DNA of 64,000 nt from Brachynemurus nebulosus (GCA_035578155.1 JAPWDM010000007.1:32772413-32836412), one strand, 5' to 3'. Shown: positions 24,126 through 37,206, numbered from the stretch's first letter. Made by a program: numbers and translations. The notes: a model not told the origin generated them from the sequence alone.

Positions 24126-25046
24126 AAAATAAAAAATGTCTGTTTGAGTAATGTGTTGCGACCAATCTTCTAATCATAGAAGGCGATCCTACAGTTATTT
24201 TATTTAAGTTAATCCGGTTAAACTCTAAAATTTATCCGAGAGTCAAGTCAACTGAGTGGGAAAAAAATTTTTTTGACAACTGCGGGATACAAACGAGAAT
24301 TTTTTCGACGAGAAAAGATCTGAATAGCAAAATGATATCCGTATCCAGCTTAGAATTATTTAAAATGTAGATGTCCCCAACGTTCGCGTTAAAAACAAAC
24401 CATCCTTAAATAGAAATTTGAAAAAAATTGAATTCGTTTCGTTTTAATTAAGGGTTAAAGGTGAAATTAACAGTACTAAAATTTAAAAAACATTTTATAG
24501 TAATAACAGTAATAATTTAAAAAAGTAGTTTCTTGGTAAACATGAAAGTAGATTAATTATTCAATTTTTATTTCTTATTTCATAATATGCGAAATTTGTT
24601 AGCACCGATCAAATTTTAGATCACAGTACGCCACTGTTAAAAACTTAAAAAATAAATACACTGATCAATAATCAGAAATCACCAATGACGTAAACAAATT
24701 CAATGGAACACTTACTGCAAGCCTTACATTTATAAAATTTCCCAAAAATGATTTTTTTTTTTTTTGATACAACATTAACTTCCACTTACAGGATATTTAC
24801 ATGACAAACACACTTGGCAAATAATTCCATTTTTCATAACGCCACATCATACATTGAATCCAATTATAAATTATTTAAAAAAAAATATTTATTTAGAAAA
24901 AATAGCGCATTATCTTATCTTGAATTATATTTTTAAAAAGAATTCTACAAGTTGAAATAGAATTTGAAATAAAATTATTTTATTATATTAAATTGAGCTA
25001 CATTTTTTGTTTAAATCTACTTTTAACAGTGAATTTTCTATAATAA
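24126..25046. other. Intergenic, nothing recognised
   Basis: AT-rich with poly-T runs; no gene or structured repeat seen. Confidence 0.5.
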
Positions 25047-25190
25047 TTAACATTTGAACGATTTACGTTGTGAAAATCCATATTACGAAATATGAAAATA
25101 ATTTACTTTTTCACTTTTCACTAAGTTAAACTGTTCGATTAATTATCCCATCATCAGATACAACACAATTGAAGGGTTCATTTCCGTAGC
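25047..25190 (-). repeat. CTGATGATGAG family, copy 3
   Basis: Reverse-strand copy running from CGTTGTGAAAATCCATAT through TTTTCACTAAGTTAAACTG to CCATCATCAGATACAACAC. Relative to the others it lacks about 17 bp (the GCTAGCTCG segment) after TTAATTAATCGA. Confidence 0.6.
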
Positions 25191-26437
25191 ACAATCTTTA
25201 AATAGAGCGTTAACTTATTTACGGGGAAAACCCGAGAAACTGCTCATATTTTGGCATACAGGGCTACGATACAATTGGAGCTGTTCAAACAGTTAAAAAT
25301 ATTTTATAACGGTTTATTGGGACCGTTCAATTTTTTCTTAAAACAAAATTTATATTATTGAATTCGAATTTTTTAATTTATGGATGCACAAATATTACTC
25401 TAATTTAAAATGTAAACTTCTGGTATCATAAAATTACTAACATTATTATATAAAATATTTAATTGCTTAAATTTTCCGTTATCTTGGGTAATAAAACCGG
25501 TGTACAGTGTCCCAAAAAAAGTACGTAGACACATTTTTAAAACACAGTCACGACGCAAAGTAAAATGAAAACGTTAGCACATTCAAATTAACTGGTATGA
25601 ATGATATTACAAAAGCGCCAAGGGCGTGTTGGATACCCGTAAATTCAGGGGTCCTCGGTGGCTTAACTCGGTCACAACTTTTACAGTATAATGTCAGCTA
25701 CACATGCGTTACTTGAGGATCAATTTCGGAAATGACGCTTAAAAGCGGCTTAAGAAACCTCAACTTTATGTGCCGTACGACGGAACCCGTGGGATTTTCC
25801 CGCATCTTGCTTAAAAATTTGACCTCGATCAAAAATATTTCATTTACTTAAAACCACTAATTTCTCTACTTCAAATTCCTTTTTGAATTTTCAAAAATTT
25901 AATTGCCTGCATCTTCAAAAGTTTTCAAGTTTCGTTGGAACTGTCGTTAAAAAATTACAGAGAGGGGAACAAAAATAATATCACTTTGAAACTCAATATT
26001 TTGCAAGCAAGGCTCAAAATTTTCATTCACACTTTCCAGTACGCAAAAATACTTCAAGAAATTAAGAAAATGTTAAAATATTAAACTGTAAAATTAATTA
26101 GATAACTTAAAGACTCCTATTCTTATTATTCTTTTGCAATCCGCAACTTCTTTACCCATAATTCATCATCACCGATCATAAAAAAATGACTTTCTCAATA
26201 TGTTAATTCAATTTTAATTACGCTACGATCACAGACTCAGTTCATACTTAACTGCAACACTCACTTACGAGCATATTATAATAAACAAACGCTTATTACT
26301 TAATTTCCGTTTAGTAAAAAAGGTAGATTTACTTCTTTTTATCAGTTTCACAATTACTTACTTGTTTACAATTAAACAGAAAAAATCACAGAATAGAGTA
26401 CGTGTCACAAATCTCATACACTACGTAACATAAAATA
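25191..26437. other. Intergenic, nothing firmly recognised
   Basis: A stretch at 25600-25800 is less AT-rich (for example CAGGGGTCCTCGGTGGC) but holds stops in all frames. ACAGTGTCCCAAAAAAAGT near 25506 resembles a mariner-type end without a partner. Confidence 0.4.
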
Positions 26438-26796
26438 CCGTAAAACGGAGTGAATCGTATAATATTTAAACTTTCTATTTGATTTTCATACATTTTACTT
26501 ATATGTATAGTATTATATATTATAAAAAAAAATCAATTTTGGTTGCGGTAACTTAATTTTTATTTTTATCGATTTCCTTTTTTTATTTAGCCCGAAAGTT
26601 CCTAAAATGTGCTATCAAAAACTTTAAAAAAAAAATGTTAAGTTCATATGTATATATTCTGAATAATAGTGACATTACTGAAACATTGATCACCCCTGGA
26701 GCGTCAAATATATTCATTTCTAATTTGTTTCTATTAGCCCCAGTTGCATCTCTATTAGCCGACGCCTCCGTATCTATTCACTCCAGTTTTATTGCG
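26438..26796. mobile_element. Possible MITE with AAAACGGAGTGAAT ends
   Basis: CCGTAAAACGGAGTGAATCG on the left is imperfectly mirrored by ATTCACTCCAGTTTTATTGC on the right. A TA precedes the left end. The copies have diverged, so exact ends are uncertain. Confidence 0.45.
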
Positions 26797-26820
26797 ATTT
26801 GACATATCTATCCTTCTGAC

Positions 26821-27807
26821 TAGAGATGTCGATTTTAAATCGATTAATCGAAAATCGATTTAAAATCGAAGCTTAAAAAATCGATTCTATTTTCGATTTT
26901 TTTCATTTGAATCGATTCATGAATCGATTATTAAAAGTAAGAAATCGATAACCGATTTTTTCCAAAAATAACTTCATTTTAATAGTAATTCTACAAAGAA
27001 CCATGTGTTAAAATGAAACACCAAAAACTCTATTGTTAATTGTCACTTTTTACTCGTTATATCAACGGACCCCTCCTATGGCTCTATATAAGTCAGACTA
27101 TTAATATAAAAGGAAGGAAGAGACCACCTATCTGTGCAAACGACGATCCCTTTCCCATAAAAGCGACTTATTTAGAAAACATTTTTTTGTCAATTTGTTT
27201 GAAATTTTTGAATAAACTTGGTTTAATTCGTGGTATTCGTCCTACATATTCAATTGCCTTATTTTTTATAATTATAATTGAAAAGTTAACTCATTCATCG
27301 CCTTTACAAATATAATGTAAGGCGTTTTTACACGATATTACCGATATTACCTTCGATGTTTAAGTTGTGATAGCACGTAAGTGACATTTTTTGGAAATTT
27401 TTTTTTTATGCAGATGGATAGATATTGAAAATACGCATCTATCGATCCAGAAAAAATGGTACTTTTATAAAAACTAATGAGGAAGAACAATGTTTTTGAC
27501 ACCACGTATTATGCGGAAGCTCAATTTTGTAAGGTTGACTCCGCGCATCTTAACATACGTGATGTCTCAATTTCATGTTCGTCACTTACGTGCTATCACA
27601 ACTTAAACATCGCTATGTACTATCAAGTAAGTCCCTTAAACAAAAATTATCAGCTAATTTTATTAAACTTTTCAAAATTTCGATTTTTTAGATCGATCTC
27701 ACAGAATCTATTTTTTTCAGCCGATTTTTTTTGAATCGATTTTTTTTTATTTCGATTTAAATCGATCCAAAAATCGATTCTTTTTTTTTGGAGAATCGAC
27801 ATCTCTA
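26821..27807. mobile_element. hAT element with ATCGAT-rich ends, 987 bp
   Basis: The ends TAGAGATGTCGATT and AATCGACATCTCTA are perfect inverted repeats. The octamer CTTCTGAC is exactly repeated at 26813-26820 and 27808-27815. About 100 bp at each end is built of AAATCGATT variants. The frames inside (27040-27315, 27477-27734) have no transposase motif. A 32-bp perfect inverted repeat lies inside at 27354-27612. Confidence 0.95.
27354..27612. repeat. Perfect 32-bp inverted repeat inside the hAT
   Basis: Arms at 27354-27385 and 27581-27612 are exact reverse complements, starting CGATGTTTAAGTTGTGATAG. They enclose about 195 bp. This may be a separate MITE nested in the hAT or part of the element's own interior. 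Confidence 0.75.
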
Positions 27808-27815
27808 CTTCTGAC

Positions 27816-29231
27816 CCTAAACAAAATTTAAATAAATTACGAGACAACTTTTTTTATAATCGAATTCTTTACACTTAATAGTAACTTCAGACAAACCCAA
27901 ATAATTTATAAGAATTACAAAAATAATTGTTTTTCTTTATTCATTCCCTTACTACTAACGCATTAATTGAGACTTCTATCTGTCCACAAAAAATTTCAGG
28001 CTGAGTTTCGTGTCCAATGAAATGAGGGTGTAATACTTTTTGAATGAACTGTATGTACTGATAAATTATAAATTCCGAATTACATAATTATTTTAATAAG
28101 TATTGCGTTTTGTTATTCCTCTATGATTTCTGTTAATTGTTTTTTGAGTTTCTTCTGTTTTTTTTTTCATGTGTTTATTTGTATTCGCTCGCTTCTGTGG
28201 TATGACGTGCGATCAGCTAACTACACGTTTCACCGGCCCAATCGTAATAGTAAATCGTCCTCGGACTTTAAAGTATAAAATCTGAACTTTCAATCATAAA
28301 ATATTCGTTTGTAACATGTTATTTGTAATTATATTATTCATACGTATGTAATTTTATGAATTAAATACCGTCAAAAAGTTAATGGTTAATTATACGGCCG
28401 AAAAATATTATTAAAATTGTATATTTTGGAATAGGGTTGGAAATTACTCGCAAAAGAATGAAGGTTTACAAAATAATCAACTCAGTCAGGGTTTCGTCAA
28501 GGTCAGATCATCTACCATTTTTAATTCATAAAGATAGTTTAATATATTTTTTCGGAAAAATGTTTTTCATCGCGACTTCATCCGCGAATACTTTTCAGGT
28601 ACCGTTTTCGAATTCTAAACGAACGGCAAATGCATGGTAGACACGCATTTAGACAGGATTTCGTAGTTCAGTAGTATACAGGTGAATATTTACGTGTGTA
28701 AAATTGAGAAATTATTGAAAAAATACAGTTGTCACCTAAACATAAATATCTCAGAAACGGTTCGTTTTACGCGAAAAAGTGACTGAATCGTTTCGATAGA
28801 AAAAATTACAGTGAATAATTTTCGTAATAAGGCTTTTTATTGAAAAGTCGATATTTTTCAAGATATTTGCAAAAAAAAACTTACAGAACCGACAAATTTC
28901 AACCAGTAAAAGATATTTTAAATCCAAAGCTCAAAAATAAAATTACATTCTAACCGTGGGAATTAAGTTAAAATTTATCGCAATTTAAATATACAACAGA
29001 CAAAATTGACGATATATATCACGGTAATTGATAAATACAGATATTCATCAGGTGATACGATGTAAACAGTGTGCATTTTTTTCAAAAATAAATTTTTCAA
29101 AAAAATTTTTTGTCTGACTATTAGTAATTGCCACGGGTGCAATTATCAGAAACAGCTGCCAAGTTTAGAAAAATGTAAGTAAGGTAAAGACAGATTAACT
29201 GTTCCCTATGCAAAACAACAAAAATAATAGT
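27816..29231. other. Intergenic, nothing firmly recognised
   Basis: AT-rich. The 67-codon frame at 28437-28640 has no known domain. No paired repeat ends seen. Confidence 0.45.
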
Positions 29232-29410
29232 TAAAATAAAAAGACAATTTTTTTTTACTTTACTAATACCACTTTATTTAAAGTCTTAATTGTCTGTGAC
29301 ATGTTTCGGCCCGTTTGGCCATTGACGAACTGTTCGTCAATGGCGATACAATTAAGACTTTAAATAAAGTGGTATTAGTAAAGTAAAAAAAAAATTGTCC
29401 TTTTATTTTA
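29232..29410. mobile_element. Head-to-head inverted pair of Penelope-like terminal sequence
   Basis: Arms contain TTTACTTTACTAATACCACT and its complement, then TTTAAAGTCTTAATTGT. At the centre GCCATTGACGAAC and GTTCGTCAATGGC are separated by one base (29331). The left arm alone holds about 24 nt reading, on the minus strand, GGCCGAAACATGTCACAG. This resembles Penelope-like terminal repeats, which often carry hammerhead ribozymes: the GGCC...GGCC stem and GAAAC are present but the CTGATGA core is not. Class is inference. Confidence 0.5.
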
Positions 29411-31001
29411 AAAATGGAATACCATAAAGTAACGCTCAAATCTATCAAAAAATAGTTAAACTTGCTAAATGTTTTGATGACAGTTTGCTCCGTGCAGAGT
29501 ACTTGAGTTGAAACAGTTTTTGATAAAAAAAAAAAAGTAAACGCTACGTGTCGCTAGTGTTGCACACGGAGCTTATACATTGACGTATTTTAAACTATTT
29601 TTTTTTTTTTACAATCTATAATAATTGTAACAGTGGTGAAAGTTATACAATTGACTGCCCACAACGTACTGTGTACCCAACTTTACCTTACTAAACACTA
29701 CAAATATATGTAAAAATGTAATTGATTATTCAAAAATTATCAAATAGTTGCAATTTGTATATTTCAGTAGGAACAATTACCGTTTTAATGTTTGATGAAG
29801 CCCACATGAATTTTTTGTTGTATAAAAGAAATTACTGATAAAACGGAATTACTCTTATTTTTTAATTCAGGAAGTTAATATATACGAATTAATCGAATTT
29901 GACCCTGTGCGATCGTTAAAGTTATAAAATTGGGACAGTTCGATACTGTGACACAACCGATAATACCTAAATTGTATTTGATCGAATAATATCGAATAAG
30001 TGAAGCGGATGAAGTTGCCACGGAGCGCTTCAAATTGCACTCATTATGTTCAGAATGTTGCGACCAAAAGTCTCTCGAAGCCAGAAAATGGAAAAAAATT
30101 ATTAATTGATAAATAAATCAGAATAGTTAAAAAAATATCAGTCATAGTTAACTTAAGGTGAATCGATCACTTGAAATTTTCCAAGTTTAGAAGTTGAAAT
30201 TTTTTTATATTATAGAGAAAGATATGATGCATTCACTGACATTATTTTGAATTATTTCTGACGTGTAGTTTAGAAGAAATAAATTTTCAAAGTTAGAATT
30301 TTTAACGTACGAGTAAATGCCAAAGAATGATTAGAGATGAATCAGTGGTATGTATTTAAGTAAGTTATGTCATTAAAAGCCAACTTTAAGATTTAAAAAC
30401 TGAAAATTATTTTCTTTTATGTTTTTGAATCATTAAAAAATTATTTTGTTTAATATTGGACGTTTAGTTATTGTAATAAATAGAAAAAAAACTATAATAA
30501 TGTCAATTTTTTATAAATGACACGAATACACCCATAATATATTTAGTTATGTATTAGTTATTATGTGTGCGAACACATCAACTACCAGAATCAAATTCAT
30601 TACTTATAAAATTATTAAAATTAGAAGATTGAGTAATAATCAAATATTAATACTGTTACATGTATTATAAAATTTAACTTATTTTTCTGCACATAAATTA
30701 TTATATTTATAGAGAAAAAAATCGATTTAGTAATTCATTTGTCAGTACTGATCGATTCACCTTAAGAGATAGCTTTTTTCCATTTAAATATTATATTCAT
30801 TATTTCTGTTTACACAAATTACCACTACAACTATTAAAAACAGAACAAAATTTCATTACGTAAACCAAATTATTTAATTAATGCTGGAAAATTTCTTAAA
30901 TATCGTACAGTACACCTTTAACCTGCAATAAAAGAAAAACCGGAAAAACAAAACAAAATAACTACTTTGAAAAAAGTTACATAAAAAATTTAAGACGCAT
31001 G
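29411..31001. other. Intergenic, nothing recognised
   Basis: AT-rich, with an imperfect GCTCCGTG / CACGGAGC pair at 29488-29575. No ORF of note. Confidence 0.45.
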
Positions 31002-31157
31002 TGGAGGGGTCAGTGTAAAAGTGAACCAAGTCCATAAAATTTTTTTTTTTTTTTTAAATGACTTTTTCGTTAAAGAGTTGTAATTTCTTAAACTTGAAAG
31101 GCATTTTTAGAAAAAAAAATTTTTTGGACTTGGTTCACTTTTACACTGACCCCTCCA
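31002..31157. mobile_element. Hairpin MITE, 156 bp
   Basis: TGGAGGGGTCAGTGTAAAAG on the left continues TGAACCAAGTCCA; the right end is the exact complement over at least 33 bp. The loop is poly-T and AT-rich. No clear target duplication. Confidence 0.75.
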
Positions 31158-31972
31158 TATATCGCTAAAATATGCAATAAATATCAACTTGTGTTACAAA
31201 CAATTATAAAACGAGATTATGTGTTAAACCAGTAGACCTCATTTCCTGGTCCGCGAACTAAATATGGGTCAAACGAGAGACCAGAAACATTGTCGTACGC
31301 CAAAATAACACAGATAACAACCGTGTGTATCCGTGGTTCTACACGACGCAACTAGTGCGACAGTATACACGGATGCGTGTGTAGCAGCAGGAAACGTATT
31401 ACTGCCCTCTTTCGGAACGTTTTTGAAATTTTCTGTACGTGAGGCATACATATTGGCGCCATTGTTAATTCAAAATGAAATTTAAAACAGAAAGTTGTTG
31501 AATTAAGTTGAAATTTTTTTTCGAAAAATTTATCATAAATATACCTACTTATTACACACGCATTTCGATTAGAATATTTGTCTATGATAAAAAGTGTCTA
31601 TTGATTAGATAAATTTTATTTATTTTGTTAATAAATACATAATATTAATATTAAAGAATGAAATACAGTTAACACTATGAAACTGTTACAATCAGGATTA
31701 CCCTCATCACTCTTGTGTAACAAACACAATCAAACCCGCTTTTCAAAACAACTTATGGTACGGAACACTATTTACACAAGTATGATTTACACTTGATCGA
31801 CTTTTGAAAATTGTTAACTCTTTCAAATTCAAACTGTTTCCAAGGCTGAATTATTATCACTTTAATTGGCGCATTTCACCCGAAACCATATTTTACGTTG
31901 ATATCTCAGAAACGGTACATTTTACGTACCTATATTTATTTAAAAAAGAAGTAATTCAATTTTTTTGTAGTA
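31158..31972. other. Intergenic with GC-richer patch
   Basis: 31225-31450 is less AT-rich (for example CCTGGTCCGCGAACTAAA) and contains short inverted words CGTGTGTATCCGTG / CACGGATGCGTG. The 60-codon minus frame at 31269-31451 has no recognisable domain. Confidence 0.35.
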
Positions 31973-32553
31973 ACGTAAAAGCCCCTATACCAGAATACTA
32001 TTTTTAGGTGTGTAATTGAATTGGCTTATAAAAATTGACAAATAAATTAAACACCCATTTTTTTTTCTTAATAAGCCTGAAAGAAAGTTTTTTCTTAATC
32101 CAATGAATATGTTTTTAAAAAAATACAACCCAAAAATTGTTATTTATTAATGTTTTTCTTTTACAAAATGTCGACATCTATATCCAAACAGAGAAATATT
32201 AATGACACTAGAAGTTGGGAACCGATATACAAACGGACTTGTAATATAAGTAATATGACACACAGAGTGACATCTAGACGTCAAAGTAGGAAACATCGAA
32301 TGGTTTAAGTATCAGACGTAAATAAAGGATCAAAAAAATACTGTATTCAACAAAAATTGTTTAATATATATAAATATTTCTTTAATTAAGTAAGGAAACA
32401 TTAAATCCGAGGTGAATTAAAATTGAAAAATAATCATTCTATTTATAATAATTTTTGTTATCAGGGGTTTTCTTTCAGAAATAACTTCATTAATATATGA
32501 ATGTCAAAACTGTTCGAACATATGATCGCGTTCCCGTATAGGGGCTTTGACGT
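31973..32553. mobile_element. TA-flanked element with AAAGCCCC ends, short copy
   Basis: The left end ACGTAAAAGCCCCTATAC is mirrored at the right by GTATAGGGGCTTTGACGT. TA lies outside both ends. Its two halves align with the longer copy at 55309-56466, for example TAATCCAATGAATATG and TTTCTTTAATTAAGTAA, so this is an internally deleted relative. Confidence 0.75.
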
Positions 32554-33698
32554 TAGTAATAGTTCAAAATCTTTTTTTGGAAATTTTGAACAAATAACAG
32601 ATGCTTATGGGACCGGCACTGTTCGACAAATCCACTTGTTTTAATATAGGTTTGAGAAACGGTGAATATTCAGTTTTTTCAGAATTTTTACGATGGAAAT
32701 CGAATTAAAATTCAGTCACGAATTTTTGGAGTTATGGCTTGAGGTATCTCAAAACTGTATCTATGGATTTCAGGACAAGACCGTTATAACGACAAAATCA
32801 ACACTAATATAAAAATTTTTACCGAAACCCATTTGTAAATGTAACACAAATACTCACGAACAAGAATAGAGTAGAAGAAAGCAACGCTTATGGGGAACTC
32901 CAACCACAAAAAATCGAACCTTTTTATTTTTTCAGCAATTCAGTATCTTTAATTTGTATTTAGCGTGTAAAAAATCCTAAGTCTGATTATCTCAAAACGT
33001 TTAATACTTTCAGAACTTAAACCGAAGAAATACAAAACAAATAATCGATATTTCTGGTATTTACATATACATAATCAGTATTATCATTATTCATAAAAAC
33101 GAATCCATAAAGTAAAAATTATCTGGCGATAAGGTAATGAATCAAAGTGGAATTTCCATACTGGTATTTTTACGTTTAAATAATCGGAATGACTGTTTAC
33201 CGAACAGACGAACAAAACATGATTGTAAGTGTTAATTTCGGAATTCAAATTTTGTCGAAAATGTTGAAAATTAGCTCATTAAACGCAAAATTTAACGAAT
33301 ATATGTAATTATTTTGATAGTAGCACTTATGCAATTTTTTTTCTCGAAATTTCAAAATTCAAGTGAATGATATAGATAATATTATCAAGGCCTGTATCAT
33401 CCACATTTTGATAAAATAAATTCATTATTTTTATTCCAGTTCATATCCTTTATTTATATGTATAATACAGATCTTCTTAAATTATAGGTCTTTTATAAAA
33501 TTTCATAATTTTTCGTTCATCAATTTTACGATTTGACCGCATTGTGTCACGCGCCACAGTCCGGTCAAGCTGCGGTGGTGTTACGGTTTGTCGCATCGGT
33601 CTGTTCTGTCCTTAATACGGGTAAAGTTATGTACAACTTCAGCAACCACTGCTATTGAACTTACTATAAAGTAAGGTTCCCAAATGTTCTCCCCTTAA
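32554..33698. other. Intergenic with one weak exon-like patch
   Basis: At 33577-33637 a GC-rich 61-nt stretch lies between GCGCCACAG and a strong donor-like GTAAAG, but the acceptor has no pyrimidine tract and two frames are open, so I do not call an exon. The rest is AT-rich. Confidence 0.3.
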
Positions 33699-34574
33699 GG
33701 AGAGGGTAAGGTTAATTCGTACAAAAAAAGGCATGTTTTTGTTATTTTTTTTTGTGACGACACAGTTAAAATCTCTTTATTAAAACCAGTGGTACATTAA
33801 AGTATAACGTTCGAAGAATATTGTATAAAATTTTCAGGAAGAAATATTAAAAAGTACAGTAATGGCAGCAATTATTCGAACGTGTCTCGGAAAAAAGTAG
33901 AATTGCAGTGCCCCTCATAACTTGGTGCTGGATCATCCGAAATAAAAAAATTAAAGTTCATTCGTTAGATAATAGTTTTCGTCAGGTAACGCTGGGAGGG
34001 TTTTTCGAAATTTCAGTTTGTCACTTTTTTTGGAACACTTAGAATGGAAAAACACGATTTTTGCGAAAAAAATGGGCTAATTTGTTGTTGTAAAATATAA
34101 ATTATTAACAAATGTGAAAAAAAACTCTCCAGCGTTACCTCGTAAATTATGTACAGAAATAGTATTCAAAATTTCAAATGGATCGGTGCTGTAGTTTTGA
34201 AATTATGAGGGGCACCGACTTTGAAAACGTGAGCTGTGAGGAAAACGCTTTAAAGTTTTGACCACTTAAAAATTCTTGTATAAAACTGATATAGGATACT
34301 TACTGCTAAACTAAATTTTGTACCCTACACTGACAAAATATACAGTACAAGTATAAACACGTTAGTACTTCCATTGAAATTTCTATAATATAACTGAGAG
34401 AGAGATATATATATAGAGAGAGCGAAACATCTGCCAGGTAACAACAAAAATGCTTATAACTTCGTCAATTTTGCTCCAATCAACTTGAAATTTTGAGACA
34501 ATATTCTTGAGATATTATGCATTCAGTTAAAAAAAAAAATGCAAAAAAAATTATTTTAATACCTTACCCTGCCC
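33699..34574. mobile_element. TTAA-flanked MITE, 876 bp
   Basis: GGAGAGGGTAAGGT on the left and the inverse of the right end GGGCAGGGTAAGGT match at 12 of 14. TTAA flanks both ends (33695-33698, 34575-34578). A shorter inverted pair lies inside (GGTAACGCTGG / CCAGCGTTACC). It is related in style to the element at 10092. Confidence 0.75.
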
Positions 34575-34578
34575 TTAA

Positions 34579-35652
34579 ATGAAATTTCCTTTTTTAACCA
34601 CAAAAAAAAAAAAATTGAATTCCAAACCATTAGACCATTTAAATATAATATTTTCAAACAATTTATATTTTCAACGGCGATAATGAGCATGACAGTTACT
34701 ATGTTTTTGTCCTGGCAAACGCTTGGTTACTTCCTTGAAGTGGAGTGTTTGTATTGCTTTCAACTTGAACAATTATATTAGGAAAAGAATCATTATGCAA
34801 ACAGAAATACAATCAAAAATTATTATGTTATTAAATGCAAAACGTGTGACAGACAATATGTTGTACAAAACATGATAAAATGACGTTACGTCATGGCCGA
34901 TGTATACACATACTTAATATACGTCAAGGTTAATACTATTGTATATAAGTGTTTGATATATTATGACAGAAATTTTATGCATAAATGTGTCGTATAAATA
35001 TGAGGAAATTCAATTTGCCTATTACGGGATTTGAAATTGATACGGGAATATCTGTCGAACAGATTGAAATAAAAGCATTAAAATAAGCTTAATTTTTATT
35101 ATAAACGTCAATTTTCGCTTTGAATCTACTCTTTAAATTGTTTTTTTTTCGAAACGAAAAGAAATTATTTCAAATTTCATAGCTCAACCCCGAATCAGGA
35201 TTATTAGATCATCAAACGAAACATCATGCCCGGGGTGTCCGATCTTTTTTATCATAATTTTTTGGGGATTTACTCCTTTACGTAAATAATTCTATAGAAT
35301 TTAAAGTTCTGATTTCGTCAAAAATTCAAAAAGTAGTATCGAAAATCAGTTAGTAGTTTCAAATTTTGTTTGCAATATCAAAATTACGGTTTTTGAACTT
35401 TTTCAAAAATTTGGTATACGTGACGTCACCAAGTTCAATTTTTTTTCTTTTTTAAATTAATAGCTACAAAACTGAAATAAATCTGTTCGTGAAACTTGGG
35501 TAATTTTGAGTGTTAAATTCTCATTTTTACTGCAGGAACAGGCAAATTTTTATTTTTCGAATGTAAGTTTTCTGTTAGTCTATAGGTACTCCTATTTTAA
35601 GTTTGTCAATAAAGGCAAGAAATCGATCAAAACACATTCACTGCGTTTACTC
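34579..35652. other. Intergenic with one repeat fragment
   Basis: AT-rich. A diverged TTCGACAGAAGTC-family fragment lies near 35400-35600 (AAATTCTCATTTTTACTG then TTTTTCGAATGTAAG). Confidence 0.4.
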
Positions 35653-36072
35653 TACTGATGAGTAAATGCAAGACCAAGACCAAGTCTTGGTCTTGGTTTG
35701 GCTCTTGCATTCAGAATCTTGGTCTTGGTCTTGCTAGAGCAGTTTGAGTCTTGGTCTTGGTCTTGGTCTTGCAAAATGCAGTCTTGGCCTTGGTATTGCT
35801 AAAAAATCTTGCACTTTCTTGCATTTTTTTATTAGCGAATTTTTTCCTTCTAAAATCAGAATTTTCTCTCTTTACGGTATTAATTATACTTTCAAACTAT
35901 TTAAATAGTTTTGCAAAAGTCTTGCTTTTGTCTTGGTCTTGCTCACTTGAGTCTTGGTATTGGTCTTGCAGCCATACTTATAGTCTTGGTCTTGATCTTG
36001 CTCTTGGTATACATAGTCTTGGTCTTGGTCTTGCAAAAAATGCAAGACCAAGACTAATTTTGCTCATCACTA
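35653..36072 (-). mobile_element. hAT MITE with (TCTTGG)n interior, copy 2
   Basis: The octamer GTTTACTC is exactly repeated at 35645-35652 and 36073-36080. The ends are TACTGATGAGTAA and TTGCTCATCACTA. Orientation is reversed relative to copies 1 and 3, judged from the unique core and the end that reads AGCAAAATTAGTCTTGG. The 124-codon plus frame inside is hexamer-repeat translation. Confidence 0.94.
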
Positions 36073-36080
36073 GTTTACTC

Positions 36081-36785
36081 TTATCAATACTATTTTTTTT
36101 AAAAGGGTCAAAAATGTTAAATTAACACGTTAATGGTCATGCACTTTGTACAGCGTTAAGTGAAACCTGATTAACTGCGATATAGCGCTCAATTCCATAT
36201 AAAGTGTATTAGTTATCAAAATAGTTGACTAGTTGAACGTTTCGTGTTAAGTAAAATATCCAAAAACTTTTTAACAACACAAACGCTTGACGTTGAGGAG
36301 GAGCATCGCACTTGTTGTCCCACTTTTTTCCCTTATAAACACACACTTAGAAAAAGAATACTCTTTTGTTAAAAAACACAAATTTGTATCTCTTATCATT
36401 ATTTCGCAAAAAAAGCAGTCTTTTAATACATACGAACAGACGAATACAAAATTGGCAATAACAAATCCAATTATAAAAGAATAACATTGGAATACCTATG
36501 TATAAAGTCAACGCTGCCACCAGTGTCACGGATACTACCAGCTTTGTAGTAGATGGTTGTAACTGGTAATGTATGCTGTACAATGTCCTTTGATATTTCG
36601 CTGAAATGAACCACCAGTTTGTTTTGTTTAAATACCTTGCGCTTTTTTTGTTCCATTCAGTATTCCATTACAAGAGGTATGCGTGCAATCTTGCGTATAG
36701 AGGTGATTGGTAAATGGGAGGCCATTAATTTATGATTCTCGATAGGGAATTTTTTTTGGTTTAAAGGCTTTGGTACCTACAGTCT
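36081..36785. other. Intergenic, nothing recognised
   Basis: AT-rich; overlapping short frames at 36287-36656 on both strands have no domain. Confidence 0.45.
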
Positions 36786-37206
36786 CAGGGCCGGCCTAAG
36801 ACAAAAAATGCAAGTGTGCAAGATCCACATTTTATGACCCTCCGTAATGGCTCGGCACCTGCGCGTGGCACAGTGGTGCAAAAGTCTGTCCCTAACCCTA
36901 ACGTCTTGTTCCCGCCTCCCGCCACACGGGCAGACGACTGCTCTACTGACCTTGAACCTTGGTCAAGCGCATCAAACTACTGTATTTCAAAACTCATTGG
37001 GGTAGATAATCGGCTTTACCTTGAAATTCAGCTGTAATAGTTTTGAGACAAAGTTCCTTGTAGTTTAAATATTTATGCCCAACATTTAAATCAATTTCTA
37101 AAAATTTGCAAAATTTATTTTTTTACCAAAATTGGCCAATTTTATGCCCCTTCAAAAGACTCGAATGTGCGGCTGCATACTTCGCACACCCCTTAGGTCG
37201 GCCCTG
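36786..37206. mobile_element. hAT MITE, 421 bp
   Basis: The ends CAGGGCCGGCCTAAG and CTTAGGTCGGCCCTG are inverted repeats with one mismatch. The octamer TACAGTCT is exactly repeated at 36778-36785 and 37207-37214. The left half is comparatively GC-rich and gives a 73-codon frame (36816-37037) without any transposase motif. Confidence 0.95.

Noticed and set aside
33577..33637. 61-nt exon between CCACAG and GTAAAG
   Set aside because: No pyrimidine tract before the acceptor, and two of three frames are open, so there is no coding preference.
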